A stretch of 64,000 nt of DNA from Paracoccus wurundjeri (lineage in GTDB: Bacteria; Pseudomonadota; Alphaproteobacteria; Rhodobacterales; Rhodobacteraceae): contig NZ_JAUUTZ010000010.1 in assembly GCF_030678915.1 (NCBI RefSeq), positions 62,001 through 126,000 on the forward strand. The letters are read 5' to 3'. Under the pieces are notes generated by a model. The model was not told the DNA's origin and searched no databases. It worked only from the letters and a program-made list of their open reading frames with translations. Position numbers and translations under genes: made by a program. This document shows positions 17,248 through 27,346 of the stretch, piece after piece (position 1 is the first letter of the stretch; every line of letters begins with the position of its first letter).

Positions 17248-18453
17248 TTAGATAACCACTTTCTCCAGGAAGGGGCGGTTTTCCAGAACCCGTTCGAAGC
17301 CAAGTTCAGACAGGTCAAGCGTGCGGAAGCCGCCGTAAATGATCAGTTCCGATACGCCGCGCCCGGTGGCCGGGGCCTGTTGCAGCCCGTGACCCGAGAA
17401 CCCGTTCGCAAAGATGAAATTCGGCATCTGCGGATTCGGTCCAAGGATCAGGTTGTGATCCAGAACGTTGAAGGCGTAATGCCCTGCCCATTGGTTCACG
17501 GGCTTGATCGCCTCGAAAGCTTCCGAGCGGGCGGCAAGCGCGGGCCAGATGATATCCTCGAATTCCTCGTAGCGGGGTTCGAAATCGTCGGGATCGACAG
17601 CCACATCATTGTGCGGCGGCGCGCCGGTCAGGAAATAGCGGCCCTCGGGGCGGCAATAAACGCCAGAGACATCCACCATCAGCGGCAGGCGCCCGTCATT
17701 GACCCGCGCGCTGCCTTCGGGCGAGCGGGCGCAATCGAACACGAAAGAGGTTCGCTTGCGCGGCTCGACCGGGATATCAAGCCCTGCCATCCGCGCGGTC
17801 AGTGCCGCCCGCGGACCCGAGGCATTGACGATCCATCCGGCATTGATCTGACGCCCGGATTTCAGCGTGACCGAGCCCGCCCTTCGCCCGTCATGGCCGA
17901 TCGCGACGACCTCATCACTCAGATATTCCGCGCCCTGCGCCCGGGCCCGGGCCTTGAAACCCTGCATCATGCCCATATTGTCGAACCACCCCTCGCCCGA
18001 GCGGCCATATGACGCCAGCAGAATGTCATCCACGCGCAGATGGGGGAAGGCACGGGCCAGTTCCTCGGGCGTCCACAGGACCACATCGGCGCCGCATGCC
18101 TGCTGTACCCGGTGTTTCTCGCGCAGGGTTTTCACGCCATCTTCCGTGCTGGCCATAAACAGGTAGCCGCCGGGATGGAAGTTCAGATCAGGCCGGTGAT
18201 CGCCCGCCGCCATCATCGAGGAAAATTCCTGAATGACCTGGAAACCGTATTGGCTTATCCGGACATTGATCTCGTTCGAGAATTGCGTGCGGATCGAAGA
18301 GGAAGATAGCGCGGTCGAGGCATTCGCATAGGTCGGGTCGCGTTCGATGACGAGGACCGAGCCGGCGAAATCGGGATTGGCAGTCAGGTAATAGGCCACT
18401 GCCGAGCCGATGACTGCCCCTCCGATGACGACGACATCACGGCTTTCGCTCAT
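17248..18453 (-). CDS. FAD-dependent oxidoreductase (DAO/glycine oxidase-like)
   Basis: The 401-residue flavoprotein begins with VVVIGGAVIGSAVAYYL, the dinucleotide-binding turn of the D-amino-acid oxidase superfamily (PF01266). It continues with SSSSIRTQFSNEINVRIS, which resembles the sarcosine/dimethylglycine oxidase and FOXRED1 group. A second conserved flavin segment, FIFANGFSGHGLQQAPATGRGVSELI, lies near the C-terminus. It probably oxidises a secondary or D-amine or a hydroxy acid. It overlaps the upstream SDR gene by four bases (ATGA at 18450-18453), so the two are translationally coupled and may act on one substrate. Substrate unknown. Confidence 0.8.
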   Translation of the reverse strand: MSESRDVVVIGGAVIGSAVAYYLTANPDFAGSVLVIERDPTYANASTALSSSSIRTQFSNEINVRISQYGFQVIQEFSSMMAAGDHRPDLNFHPGGYLFMASTEDGVKTLREKHRVQQACGADVVLWTPEELARAFPHLRVDDILLASYGRSGEGWFDNMGMMQGFKARARAQGAEYLSDEVVAIGHDGRRAGSVTLKSGRQINAGWIVNASGPRAALTARMAGLDIPVEPRKRTSFVFDCARSPEGSARVNDGRLPLMVDVSGVYCRPEGRYFLTGAPPHNDVAVDPDDFEPRYEEFEDIIWPALAARSEAFEAIKPVNQWAGHYAFNVLDHNLILGPNPQMPNFIFANGFSGHGLQQAPATGRGVSELIIYGGFRTLDLSELGFERVLENRPFLEKVVI

Positions 18454-19268
18454 CGCGCGGTCTCATCGTCGGGATGGCCCAGATCGACGAACCAGCCCCC
18501 CAGATGGCGGGTGGTCGCGGCCATGGGATCCAGCGGCTCTGTCGTGGCCTCGACCTGTGCCCGATAGGGTTCGGAACTGTCCTGCGGCACGAAGCCCAGA
18601 TGCGCGGCTTTCGAATTGTCCACAAGTTTTGCGCGATTGTCCGAGACGCCGAATATGGTGCTGTGCCCGACATAATTCGCCGTCAGGCAAGAGGCGACAA
18701 GCCGGATGCAATCATCATAGCTCAGCCAGGATCCCAGCATCCGGCGGTCCGCCGGCTCCGGAAAACAGGAAACGATGCGCAGGCAGGCGGTCTCGATCCC
18801 GAATTTGTTCCAATACAGGCTGCTGAGCGCTTCGACGAAACATTTCGAGACGCCATAAAGACTGTCTGGCCTGACCGGGGCCTGGGTATCGATATGCGAA
18901 TCGCTGGCGTGATAGCCGACCGCATGGATGGAAGAGGCATAGATCACGCGCTTGACCCCATGTTTCCGCGCGCCTTCGTAAATATGATAGCTGCCGCGAA
19001 TGGTGGAATCGAGCACATCGTTCCAGACCCGCTCGCGCGAGGCGCCGCCGAAATGGACGATGGCATCGACATCGCGCGTGGCCCCGATCGTCGCGGCCTC
19101 GTCGGACAGATCGAAGGTCAGCCCTTCTTCATGCGCCTGCAAATCCGGGATCGGCATCCGGTCGGCAAGCCGCAGATGATTGGCCAGCGGCGCAAGCCCT
19201 TCGCGCAGCTTGCCGCCAAGATCGCCTGCTGCGCCGGTGATCAGGATGCGGTTGAACGGTTTCGCCAT
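18450..19268 (-). CDS. Uronate-dehydrogenase-like extended SDR
   Basis: The 272-residue protein has the NAD-binding turn LITGAAGDLGGKLREGLAP and the SDR triad: the serine in YASSIHAVGYH and the YGVSK tyrosine/lysine pair. From memory its whole pattern (RLADRMPIPDL, LYGVSKCFVEAL, RMLGSWLSYDDCIRL, late FVDLGHP) parallels bacterial uronate dehydrogenases, which oxidise galacturonate or glucuronate to the aldarolactone with NAD. The assignment is by resemblance, and a different sugar or sugar acid is possible. The ATG at 19268 is preferred because AAAGGC precedes it; a further ATG at 19286 lacks a ribosome binding site. It is the first gene of a two-gene operon with the flavoprotein downstream. 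Confidence 0.72.
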   Translation of the reverse strand: MAKPFNRILITGAAGDLGGKLREGLAPLANHLRLADRMPIPDLQAHEEGLTFDLSDEAATIGATRDVDAIVHFGGASRERVWNDVLDSTIRGSYHIYEGARKHGVKRVIYASSIHAVGYHASDSHIDTQAPVRPDSLYGVSKCFVEALSSLYWNKFGIETACLRIVSCFPEPADRRMLGSWLSYDDCIRLVASCLTANYVGHSTIFGVSDNRAKLVDNSKAAHLGFVPQDSSEPYRAQVEATTEPLDPMAATTRHLGGWFVDLGHPDDETAR

Positions 19269-19363
19269 ATCGGTTGCCTTTCGCATTCGGGAAGTGAGTC
19301 AATGCGAGGCTAAGGGGCGGGCCAGAGAAATGTCCAGCCCGACCCGTTCCGGTTTTCCGGATT

Positions 19364-21340
19364 TTATTGCACGGGCGCCGGGTTCGGTGTGGCGATGTTG
19401 AACCAGAACCCGAATGTATCGAGAAGCGACATCACTTCCTGCAATTTGGCGGGATCGCCCTCGACACTCACTTTCCCGGCCTGCACGGCTTCCTGCATCG
19501 TGGTCTGTTGCAATGTGATCGCGTCCAACGTTGCCCTGTCAAGCGTGATCGTCGTGTCCGCCTGATCGGATCGGGAGCCTTCGGAATGATTCAGCACGCC
19601 GTTTTCCAGTTCCAGAAGATAGGTCTTGTCCAGATCGGGAAACACGAAATTCAGGGTGATTTTCCTGCCGTCGGCCTTCGGATGATTCAGGCGTACGGCC
19701 ATGTAGTCGAAATAGAGATCAAGGCTCATGGCGCGCAGGGTGTCGGGCGTGACAGCATTCGGCGCAGGCAATTCGGCGATGCCGTGCCGCAATTCCTTCG
19801 CAGCCGACAGGTAGAAGTTCCGCCAGACGCCTGATTCCGCCTGATAGCCCAGCTGTTCAAGCGTATCCGCCTGCAAATCCCTGGCGGCCTGATTCCCGGG
19901 ATCGGCATAGACGACATTGTTGACCAGTTGCGCCACCCATCGGTAATCGCCCGCCTCATAGGCTTTGCGGCCATGTTCCAGCACCGCATCCGCGCCACCC
20001 ATCACCTCGACATAGCGTTTCGCGGTCTCGACCGGGGGCAGGGGGTTCAGGTTCGCGGGATTGCCGTCGAACCAGCCCAGATACAGCATATAGGTCGCTT
20101 TGACATTGTGATTGAACGTCCCGTAATAGCCGCGGTTCGAGAAACTTTTCTCGATCGCGTCGGGCAGGTCGATCATCTCGGCGATTTCGGTCATCGTATA
20201 GCCGTGATTGGCCAGCCGCAGCGTCTCGTCATGGATGAAGCGGTACATGTCGCGTTGCAGTTTCAGATGCCTGACCGCCTTGGCATTGCCCCAGACCGGC
20301 CATTGATGCTGGTTATACAGGATCTCGACCTTGTCGCCCCAGCGATTTATGGCGGCGTTCAGGTATTTGGACCATTCAAGCGGATCGCGGACCTTCGCGC
20401 CGCGCAGGGTATAGGTGTTGTGCAGCATATGCGTCGCTGTCTCGGCCATGTTCAGAACCTTGAGTTCCGGCATGTAGAACACGAATTCCGACGGCGCTCC
20501 AGAGCCATTTGCCATCATGAATTCATAGACCTGACCGTCGATCGTCTCGCGATGCCCGTCCTTGCTGATGTAATCCGTGGGCGGGATCAGGGTGATCGTG
20601 CCGGCTGCAGTGGTGGTACCCAGCCCCGAGCCGACCTGCCCCCTGGGATCCGGGGGCAGCAGATTGCCGAATTGATAGCTGGCCCGTCGCGCCATGGCGT
20701 TGCCCGCAAGCACATTCTCGGCGATGGCATGTTCCATGAAGCCTTCGGGAGCGTAGATTTTCACCTTTCCCGCCGCCACATCGGCCTCATCCACCACGCC
20801 GCGCACACCGCCGAAATGATCGGCGTGGCTATGGGTGTAGATCACCGCCTTTACCGGTTTCTCGCCGCGATTGGCGTAATAGAGATCAAGCGCCGCCTTC
20901 GCTGTTTCCGCCGATACCAGAGGATCGACGACGGTGATACCCTTATCGCCCTCGATCACGGTCATGTTCGACAGGTCGTAATTGCGGATCTGATAGATCC
21001 CGCTGGCGACTTCGAACAGCCCGCCGATATTCACCAGTTGCGACTGTCGCCACAGGCTGGGATTTACCGTTGCGGGCGCATCGGCATTTTCTTGCAGGAA
21101 GTCGAATTTCGCCGGGTCCCAGATCGGCGCACCATTCGCGCCGGTAATCACGTCCCCGGGCAGCGGCGCGATAAAGCCGCGACGGGCGTTTTCAAAGGAA
21201 CCCCGATCCTCGAATGGCAGGCTTTCGAGAACGGCGGCGTTGGCGGCCTGCGTTGCCCCGGTCGCGTCGTTCGCGTCTTGCGCCAATGCCGCGCCGGCCA
21301 CGGTCAGCCCGAATGCTGCCGCGATGATATGCAATCTCAT
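19364..21340 (-). CDS. Alkylsulfatase, SdsA1-type metallo-beta-lactamase fold
   Basis: The 658-residue protein begins with a Sec signal peptide (MRLHIIAAAFGLTVAGAALA, cleavage before QDAND), so it acts in the periplasm. It carries the zinc-binding THSHADHFGG (residues 169-178) of the metallo-beta-lactamase superfamily, further acidic and histidine ligands in the AETATHMLHNTYTLRG region, a helical dimerisation domain and a C-terminal SCP2-like domain from about 530. This is the three-domain plan of SdsA1-type enzymes that cleave primary alkyl sulfates such as dodecyl sulfate into alcohol and sulfate. AGGAGGT precedes the ATG. It is the last gene of the GMC, ligase, aldehyde dehydrogenase and TetR operon. 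Confidence 0.92.
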   Translation of the reverse strand: MRLHIIAAAFGLTVAGAALAQDANDATGATQAANAAVLESLPFEDRGSFENARRGFIAPLPGDVITGANGAPIWDPAKFDFLQENADAPATVNPSLWRQSQLVNIGGLFEVASGIYQIRNYDLSNMTVIEGDKGITVVDPLVSAETAKAALDLYYANRGEKPVKAVIYTHSHADHFGGVRGVVDEADVAAGKVKIYAPEGFMEHAIAENVLAGNAMARRASYQFGNLLPPDPRGQVGSGLGTTTAAGTITLIPPTDYISKDGHRETIDGQVYEFMMANGSGAPSEFVFYMPELKVLNMAETATHMLHNTYTLRGAKVRDPLEWSKYLNAAINRWGDKVEILYNQHQWPVWGNAKAVRHLKLQRDMYRFIHDETLRLANHGYTMTEIAEMIDLPDAIEKSFSNRGYYGTFNHNVKATYMLYLGWFDGNPANLNPLPPVETAKRYVEVMGGADAVLEHGRKAYEAGDYRWVAQLVNNVVYADPGNQAARDLQADTLEQLGYQAESGVWRNFYLSAAKELRHGIAELPAPNAVTPDTLRAMSLDLYFDYMAVRLNHPKADGRKITLNFVFPDLDKTYLLELENGVLNHSEGSRSDQADTTITLDRATLDAITLQQTTMQEAVQAGKVSVEGDPAKLQEVMSLLDTFGFWFNIATPNPAPVQ

Positions 21341-21399
21341 TTTACCTCCTGACCCGAAACATAACGGCGCGCTGTTTCCCGAACACCACGCTGCGTAAT

Positions 21400-22014
21400 C
21401 TAGAAAAACCGCTGCAAGACGGCGGCAAAACTGGCCGCAAGCTGATCTTGCGTCTCCTCGCCCCGGTTCTGCATCAGATAGTGGAACAACCCGTCAAGTA
21501 ACGCATAGCCGATCGCGGCGGCGCTGGTATCCTCGTGACCCGCCGCGCGCATTGCATCGGCCACCGTATCCACCAGCGCGGCCTCTATCTCGGCGACGAC
21601 GGGGCGGAAGGCGGGCTCGAATATTGCCTGATTGCGGATATCGTACCACAGGCGATGCGTCGGCAAATCCTCGGTCATCGAGCGGACCAGTTCACCCGCA
21701 AGCGCCGCGATTACCGCATCCCGCCCCTGCGCCTGCGTCACCGAGCCCCGGACCCGGGCGATGAACTCGGCCTTGTAGAGCCGCACGCAATAGGTGATCA
21801 GCTCTGCCTTGTCCGTGAAGTAATAGGTCAGGCTGCCAAGGGACATGCCGGATTGCGCCGCGATGTCGCGCAATGTGGTATTGGCGTAGCCAAGCTGCTT
21901 CAGGGCGTCCAGCGTGCTGACGGCGATTTCGGTTTTCCGGGCTTCGCGCTTGGTTGCCTTGCGATTGGCGCGCTCTTCCAGCTTGGTGATCGGATCGGGG
22001 ATATGTTGATTCAT
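21400..22014 (-). CDS. TetR-family transcriptional regulator
   Basis: The 204-residue protein has a TetR N-terminal helix-turn-helix (about 25-70; STLDALKQLGYANTTLRDIAAQSGMSLGSLTYYFTDKAEL) and a variable C-terminal ligand domain. It has a 20-residue basic extension before the first helix. It sits inside the operon, 16 bases after the aldehyde dehydrogenase and 59 bases before the alkylsulfatase, so it most likely represses this operon and responds to an acyl-CoA, fatty acid or alkyl compound. A candidate operator lies at 27106-27132 upstream of the first gene. Confidence 0.9.
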   Translation of the reverse strand: MNQHIPDPITKLEERANRKATKREARKTEIAVSTLDALKQLGYANTTLRDIAAQSGMSLGSLTYYFTDKAELITYCVRLYKAEFIARVRGSVTQAQGRDAVIAALAGELVRSMTEDLPTHRLWYDIRNQAIFEPAFRPVVAEIEAALVDTVADAMRAAGHEDTSAAAIGYALLDGLFHYLMQNRGEETQDQLAASFAAVLQRFF

Positions 22015-22030
22015 CGGTTCTCTTTTCGAT

Positions 22031-23752
22031 TCAGCCCCGCAAAGCGTTCATGAAGATCTTTGGCAGTTTGGACCAGCCGGGACGATGCTGGAAGTCGACC
22101 AGAAGTTTGCCCAGCCGATCCTGACGCCGATTCGTGATGAACCATGGCGGGCGCGGCAACAGCGTCCGCCCGCCACTCAGCAGATTGCGCGGAAAGGGCC
22201 GGAACGGAGCCTCGATCACCGTCCGCTCGGTCTTTTCCAGCATCCTGCAATTATGCACGGTGCCAATGCCGCTTTGCACATCCTTAAGGCTGTGGCCGGG
22301 AAAGGCGCCCCAGGGACATGGCGCCAGCAAAAAGCCCAGCGCGGTCCATGCGTTGACAGCGATGGTGCCATAGCGCAGTTCCGCGATGATTTCCGTGAAG
22401 CGCCCGCGCCCGATGGAGCGAAGCGTTTTCGGATGGATCAGGATATTCGCGCCCAAAGTGCCGTGCAGCTGGTCATTGGCGTAGGCGACGGCGCGGCGCA
22501 GGAAATCCTCGGGATCCGAGGCAGCCAATCTGGTGCGCGACATGGCGGGGGCGAAAACTTCGGCCTCGCGGAAATAATCGGAATCGCCCGTCTCGGTCAC
22601 GATCAGGGCGGGGGCATCGCCACGCGGCAGTTTTACGCGCTCGGACGATTTAGCCATGTAAATCTCCATCCGATCCACGGCGCCCGGATAATAGGCGGGA
22701 CGGGCCGAGCGGGCAACGACCGCCTTGGCGGCCTCGAACAATGCCGGGCCAAGTTCCCAACCCCTTTGCGTGATGATGACCTGACATGCGATGCAGTTGA
22801 AACCGGAATTATGCAGTTTCTGCGTGACGATATGTTCGGCCTGAAAGCGGATATCGGCGCGGCTCCACGGTCCGGGCACGACGATTGTCGGGCAGACCGC
22901 GCCCAGTTCCGACGTGAAACGCCTGTTGTTGCGGGGCGTGCCGCTGGCGCGATTGCGCCTGCCCTCTTCGCCCGTGCCCCAGACGATGGCGTCATGCGTT
23001 GCCTGCGCACCGGTGATATGCATCTCTTCGACCAGCGGATGTTCGGTCAGATAGGCGCCGGTCGCGCCATCGCCGCTGACGATCCGCAGCGCGTTCCGCC
23101 GGATCAATGGCGCCAGCGCGGTTTTCAGGAACGGCGTCAGGTAATCGTTCACCGGGTTCATCTTGAGAATGCAGACCTGATTTTCGTTGAACAGCTTATG
23201 GAACACGTCCAGCGGCGCGATCGAGGCGATATTTCCGGCGCCCAGGATCAATGCCACTTTCCCTTGCCGTTCCGTGACCGGGATATCATAGGCAATCGCA
23301 GCATGAGCCGGCAGATTGGCATCGGTGACGCCCGGCTGCATCCAGATATCGGCGCTGACTCCGGACAGCAGCAGCCGGTCCCAGATCGAATGGGGCATGA
23401 CTTTCAGGGCAAGCTGGCCATTGGGCAACTGGCGGCGCGGAAGATGGTTCAGGAATGCCTTGCCCTCTATTTTCGCAAGCGTCTGTGACAAGCCGTTGCA
23501 GGCGGACATCAGGGCATAGGGGCCGGAAAGCCATTCTTCACCCTCGAGGGGGCTGCCTTCGGGAAGCTGCTTGGCGCGTGACGCGGTCCTGGCCCATTCC
23601 TCGGCCACCAGCAGCAACGCGTCCTTGATCTCGGACAGGATCGCCTGCCGTTCGGCGACGGAGACCCGCGCCCAATCATGTTTGGCTGCATCCAGTTCCT
23701 GCAATGCGGTATCCAGCGTGGTATGATCGGTGAAGGCATGCGTGACATTCAT
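22031..23752 (-). CDS. Aldehyde dehydrogenase superfamily protein
   Basis: The 573-residue protein has the ALDH fold with an atypical layout. The cofactor-binding region includes VALILGAGNIASIAPLDVFHKL, and the likely catalytic cysteine lies in NSGFNCIACQV, where classical ALDHs have GQxC. The second cysteine three residues on leaves which one is catalytic open. A role in oxidising long-chain aldehydes to acids fits its place between an acyl-CoA ligase and, two genes on, an alkylsulfatase. Reduction of acyl-CoA is the alternative. Start and stop overlap the acyl-CoA ligase by four bases (ATGA, 23749-23752) and GGAGGG precedes the ATG, indicating coupled translation. Confidence 0.83.
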   Translation of the reverse strand: MNVTHAFTDHTTLDTALQELDAAKHDWARVSVAERQAILSEIKDALLLVAEEWARTASRAKQLPEGSPLEGEEWLSGPYALMSACNGLSQTLAKIEGKAFLNHLPRRQLPNGQLALKVMPHSIWDRLLLSGVSADIWMQPGVTDANLPAHAAIAYDIPVTERQGKVALILGAGNIASIAPLDVFHKLFNENQVCILKMNPVNDYLTPFLKTALAPLIRRNALRIVSGDGATGAYLTEHPLVEEMHITGAQATHDAIVWGTGEEGRRNRASGTPRNNRRFTSELGAVCPTIVVPGPWSRADIRFQAEHIVTQKLHNSGFNCIACQVIITQRGWELGPALFEAAKAVVARSARPAYYPGAVDRMEIYMAKSSERVKLPRGDAPALIVTETGDSDYFREAEVFAPAMSRTRLAASDPEDFLRRAVAYANDQLHGTLGANILIHPKTLRSIGRGRFTEIIAELRYGTIAVNAWTALGFLLAPCPWGAFPGHSLKDVQSGIGTVHNCRMLEKTERTVIEAPFRPFPRNLLSGGRTLLPRPPWFITNRRQDRLGKLLVDFQHRPGWSKLPKIFMNALRG

Positions 23753-25380
23753 TTTGCGCCCTCCGTCAGGATATGTCCGTATTCTTCGCGCAGCTTGTTC
23801 TTCTGTACCTTGCCCGTTGCGCCGATGGGCAGGCTGTCCACGAAGATCACCCGGTCGGGAACCTGCCATTTCGCCACCTTGCCGTCATAGCTGGCCAGCA
23901 ATTCTGCCTCTTCCACGGCCGAGCCTTCGGCGCGGATGCAGATCAGCACCGGGCGTTCGTCCCATTTCGGATGACGGGCCGCGATCGCTGCGGCATTGCT
24001 GATACCGGGATGGGCGATGGCGATATTTTCCAGATCGACGGTGCTGATCCACTCGCCGCCCGATTTGATGATATCCTTGGCGCGGTCGCGGATGACCATA
24101 TAGCCGTCGGGATCCAGCGTGGCGATATCGCCGGTATCGAACCAGCCGTCTTCGGTCAGGGCGTTTTCGCTTTTGCCGTAATAGCTTTCGACGATCCAAT
24201 GCCCGCGGATTTGCAGATTGCCCTGACTTTCGCCGTCATTGGGCTGCAACCGCCCTGTTTCGCTGTCGGTCACCCGCAATTCGACTCCGAACAGGGGGCG
24301 TCCCTGGCCGTGGCGCAACCTGCGCTGTTCGTCCTGCGGCAGATCCAGATGCTTGTGCAGCAGCTTGTTCAGCGTGGCGACCGGGGCGGTTTCGGTCATT
24401 CCCCAGGCGTGGATCAGCTCGACCCCGTATTCCTCGCGGAAGGCATCGATCATAGAGGGGGGCAAAGCGGTGCCGCCGACAAAGGTCCGTTCGAGCAGAG
24501 GCAGTTTCCCGCCTGAAGAGCGCAGGGCCTGCAACAACCCCATCCAGATGGTCGGCACACCGAAGGCGACATTCACCTTCTCGTCGTTGATGAGGTTCAT
24601 CAGGCTTTCGCCATCCAGCTTCGGCCCCGGCATGACCAGCCGCGCCCCGGCCATGGCGGCGATATAGGGGATACCCCATGCGTTGACGTGAAACATCGGA
24701 ACCACCGGCAACAAAGAGTCCATGGCCGAGATGCAGGTGCCATCCGGCTGATTGGCCCCGAATGCATGCAGGACCAGCGAACGATGGGAATACTGCACCC
24801 CCTTGGGATTGCCCGTGGTGCCCGATGTGTAGCACAGCGCCGCGGCCGAACGCTCATCCAGATCCGGCCATTGGTAATCCGGATCGCCTTGTTCCAGAAG
24901 TTCGTCATAGAACAGCAGTCCCTCGATCATTCCGGCGGCCTCGTCGTCGCGCGGCCCCATCAGAACGGCATGTTTCACAGTTTTGAAATGCGGACATAAT
25001 TTGGCGGCGGCGGGAAGGAAGGTGCGGTCGAAAAAGATCACCTCGTCGCCCGCATCATCGGCGATGAAGACCAACTGCTCGGGCGTCAGTCGCGGATTGA
25101 TCGTATGGGTTACGCGACCGCCCGCGCCGACGCCGAAATATATTTCCAGATGGCGGCGGTTGTTCCATGCGATCGTGCCGCAGCGCGCACCCGCCGGGAT
25201 CCCCAGCCTGTCCAGCGCCGAGGCCAGCCTGCGGGCATTGGCCTGGGTGGTGGCCCAGTCGCTTCGCGCGGTTCCGCCGGTTGTCTCGACCGAGACGATC
25301 TCGGTGCCGCCGTGATACCGGGCGGCATGGTCGATCAGGCTGCCCGTGGTCAGCGGCTGATACATCATCGTTCCACTCAT
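23749..25380 (-). CDS. Medium/long-chain fatty acid-CoA ligase (ANL superfamily)
   Basis: The 543-residue protein is an AMP-forming ligase that activates a carboxylic acid as acyl-AMP and transfers it to CoA. The P-loop-like [16 protein letters not shown] lies near 190. [13 protein letters not shown], the C-terminal [36 protein letters not shown] hinge and the catalytic lysine in [10 protein letters not shown] are all present. The sequence resembles AlkK-type medium-chain and related long-chain ligases. The start at 25380 has GGAGG seven bases upstream. It follows the GMC gene by 27 bases and overlaps the aldehyde dehydrogenase by four. Confidence 0.92.
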   Translation of the reverse strand: MSGTMMYQPLTTGSLIDHAARYHGGTEIVSVETTGGTARSDWATTQANARRLASALDRLGIPAGARCGTIAWNNRRHLEIYFGVGAGGRVTHTINPRLTPEQLVFIADDAGDEVIFFDRTFLPAAAKLCPHFKTVKHAVLMGPRDDEAAGMIEGLLFYDELLEQGDPDYQWPDLDERSAAALCYTSGTTGNPKGVQYSHRSLVLHAFGANQPDGTCISAMDSLLPVVPMFHVNAWGIPYIAAMAGARLVMPGPKLDGESLMNLINDEKVNVAFGVPTIWMGLLQALRSSGGKLPLLERTFVGGTALPPSMIDAFREEYGVELIHAWGMTETAPVATLNKLLHKHLDLPQDEQRRLRHGQGRPLFGVELRVTDSETGRLQPNDGESQGNLQIRGHWIVESYYGKSENALTEDGWFDTGDIATLDPDGYMVIRDRAKDIIKSGGEWISTVDLENIAIAHPGISNAAAIAARHPKWDERPVLICIRAEGSAVEEAELLASYDGKVAKWQVPDRVIFVDSLPIGATGKVQKNKLREEYGHILTEGAK

Positions 25381-25407
25381 GACATTTCCTCCCATTTTTC
25401 CCTGGTT

Positions 25408-27048
25408 TTATCCGGCCAGACCCATCCTGTCGCCCGCCGCTTCTGCAAGGATCATGTCCGCGGCCTTTTCGGCGATCATGATCGTCGGCCCGTTGGTATT
25501 GCCGCCGATCAGGGTCGGCATGATCGAGGCGTCGACCACGCGCAGCCCCATCATCCCGCGTACGCGCAGGCAGCTATCCACGACCGCCATATCGTCATGA
25601 CCCATCTTACAGGTGCCGACCGGGTGATAGACGGTATCGGCGCGATTGCGGATCACCTGCTCCCATTCCTGATCGGTCATGTCGTCATGGAGGCCGAACA
25701 GTTCCTTGTGCCGATATTTCGCAAGCGCCGGGGATTCGAGGATCTTCCGCGTGTATTTTGCCCCCTTCACCAGCGTCTGAAGATCGCGCGCATCCGAGAG
25801 GAATTTCGGATCGATTCCCAGCGGGGCAAGCGGATCGCCGCTTTGCAGGAAGACTTCGCCCACGGAATGCGGCCGCAAGACGCAGATATGACATGAAAAC
25901 CCATAGCCCCAGTGCAATGTCCTGGCATGATTGTCGACGATGGCGGCGACGAAATGGATCTGGCAGTCGGGCTTGTCGAGATCGGGTGAAGTCTTGAAGA
26001 ACGCCGCCCCCTCGCCGATGGGTGAGGCAATCATGGAATCGCCGTTCCTGCGCCATTTCAGGGCTTTTTTCACCATCCGGGCGCCCGCGGTGAAACCGAT
26101 GCCGAAATTGTCCTTGTCCTTCGATTTGTAGCCCATGATGAAATCGATATGGTCCTGCAGGTTCTGGCCGACACCCGGCAGTTCATGCACCGTTTCGATC
26201 CCGTGCTGGCGCAGATCGTCGGGACGGCCGACCCCCGACAGCATCAGGAGTTGCGGGGACCCGAATGCCCCGCCTGCCAGTATGACCTCGCGCCCGGCCC
26301 TGACCTCGTGGTCGGTCTTGCCCCGGCGATAGCGGATTCCCACGGCACGCTTGCCTTCGAACAGGATGCGCGTCGCCTGTGCACCGGTGACGACCGTCAG
26401 GTTCCCGCGCCGGCCCATGATCGGATGAAGGTAGCCGGCCGCAGCCGAGCAGCGCTCGCCCCGTTTCGGCCCGCTATGGAATTGCGTGACCTGAAAATAA
26501 CCCGCGCCCTCATGATCGCCGTCGTTGAAATCGTCGCAGTAGCCAAGCTGGTTTTCCTGCGCCGCCTCGATGAATGCCGCTGTGATCGGGCGGGGGCAGC
26601 GCTGGTTCGAGACCTGCAAGGGGCCCTCGGCGCCATGCGCTGCCGTCTCGCCGCGCTCGTTATTTTCCGCACGGCGGAAATAGGGCAGCACGTCCTGCCA
26701 TCCCCACCCCTCGTTCCCCAATTCCTGCCATTCGTCGTAATCGCTGGCATGGCCGCGAATATACAGCATCGCATTGATGGCGGACGATCCGCCAAGCGCC
26801 TTGCCACGGGGCTGATAGCCGATCCGGCCATTCAACCCCGGTTGCGGCACGGTGTTGAGCGCCCAGTTATTGATCTTGCCATATCCGGGCATCATGGCAA
26901 CGACGCCGACCGGCGCACGCACGATCAGGCCGCGCCCCTCTCCGCCCGCTTCCAGAAGGCACACCCTGTTCTTCGGATCCGCGCTTAGCCGATTGGCCAG
27001 AGTCGCTCCGGCGGAACCGCCACCGACGATAACATAGTCATACTCCAT
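25408..27048 (-). CDS. GMC-family alcohol dehydrogenase (AlkJ/BetA-like)
   Basis: The 546-residue flavoprotein oxidises primary alcohols to aldehydes. It begins with [20 protein letters not shown], the ADP-binding motif of GMC oxidoreductases, and has the signature segments [18 protein letters not shown] and [15 protein letters not shown]. The catalytic histidine is in [10 protein letters not shown] and the conserved asparagine in [19 protein letters not shown]. No signal peptide is visible, so it is cytosolic or membrane associated and passes electrons to a quinone, as AlkJ does. It is the first gene of the five-gene operon; an AT-rich promoter region with an inverted repeat lies upstream. 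Confidence 0.9.
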   Translation of the reverse strand: MEYDYVIVGGGSAGATLANRLSADPKNRVCLLEAGGEGRGLIVRAPVGVVAMMPGYGKINNWALNTVPQPGLNGRIGYQPRGKALGGSSAINAMLYIRGHASDYDEWQELGNEGWGWQDVLPYFRRAENNERGETAAHGAEGPLQVSNQRCPRPITAAFIEAAQENQLGYCDDFNDGDHEGAGYFQVTQFHSGPKRGERCSAAAGYLHPIMGRRGNLTVVTGAQATRILFEGKRAVGIRYRRGKTDHEVRAGREVILAGGAFGSPQLLMLSGVGRPDDLRQHGIETVHELPGVGQNLQDHIDFIMGYKSKDKDNFGIGFTAGARMVKKALKWRRNGDSMIASPIGEGAAFFKTSPDLDKPDCQIHFVAAIVDNHARTLHWGYGFSCHICVLRPHSVGEVFLQSGDPLAPLGIDPKFLSDARDLQTLVKGAKYTRKILESPALAKYRHKELFGLHDDMTDQEWEQVIRNRADTVYHPVGTCKMGHDDMAVVDSCLRVRGMMGLRVVDASIMPTLIGGNTNGPTIMIAEKAADMILAEAAGDRMGLAG

Positions 27049-27105
27049 AACCACCCCTGCCGATTTGATTGTTGCTTCTTGTTGAGTTAATGAATAACAT
27101 AATTT

Positions 27106-27132
27106 CGTACGTTTGAACAATATAAATGTACG
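27106..27132. promoter_or_regulatory. Candidate operator between the GMC operon and the AidB-like gene
   Basis: CGTACGTTT (27106-27114) and AAATGTACG (27124-27132) form an inverted repeat with eight of nine pairs and a nine-base spacer. It is in the most AT-rich part of the divergent interval (27049-27346), about 60 bases upstream of the GMC start. Size and symmetry suit a TetR-family dimer. I see no second strong copy, and the interval contains no gene. Confidence 0.45.
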
Positions 27133-27346
27133 GAACAAATGATACGGAATTTTACGGAGGTTGAGATCTGTCGCTGCTCGACCCCTGAAATATCATTTTT
27201 CCAAGCTGTTACGGGTATTCCCGCGCCCGTCATCTTTTGCCGCTTCACAGCTGATGACCGCATATCGGCATAAGTAACGCTACGTCATTCGCCGCGATGC
27301 TGGACCGTTTCAGCCTCGCGCCCCTATCCTGAATACAGGAGGAGTC

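Noticed and set aside
19928-21352. A 474-residue plus-strand frame over the alkylsulfatase gene.
   Set aside because: Antisense shadow; the minus strand has a signal peptide, zinc motif and a strong ribosome binding site.
22085-23488. A 467-residue plus-strand frame over the aldehyde dehydrogenase gene.
   Set aside because: Antisense shadow without start signals; the minus-strand protein has recognisable ALDH segments.
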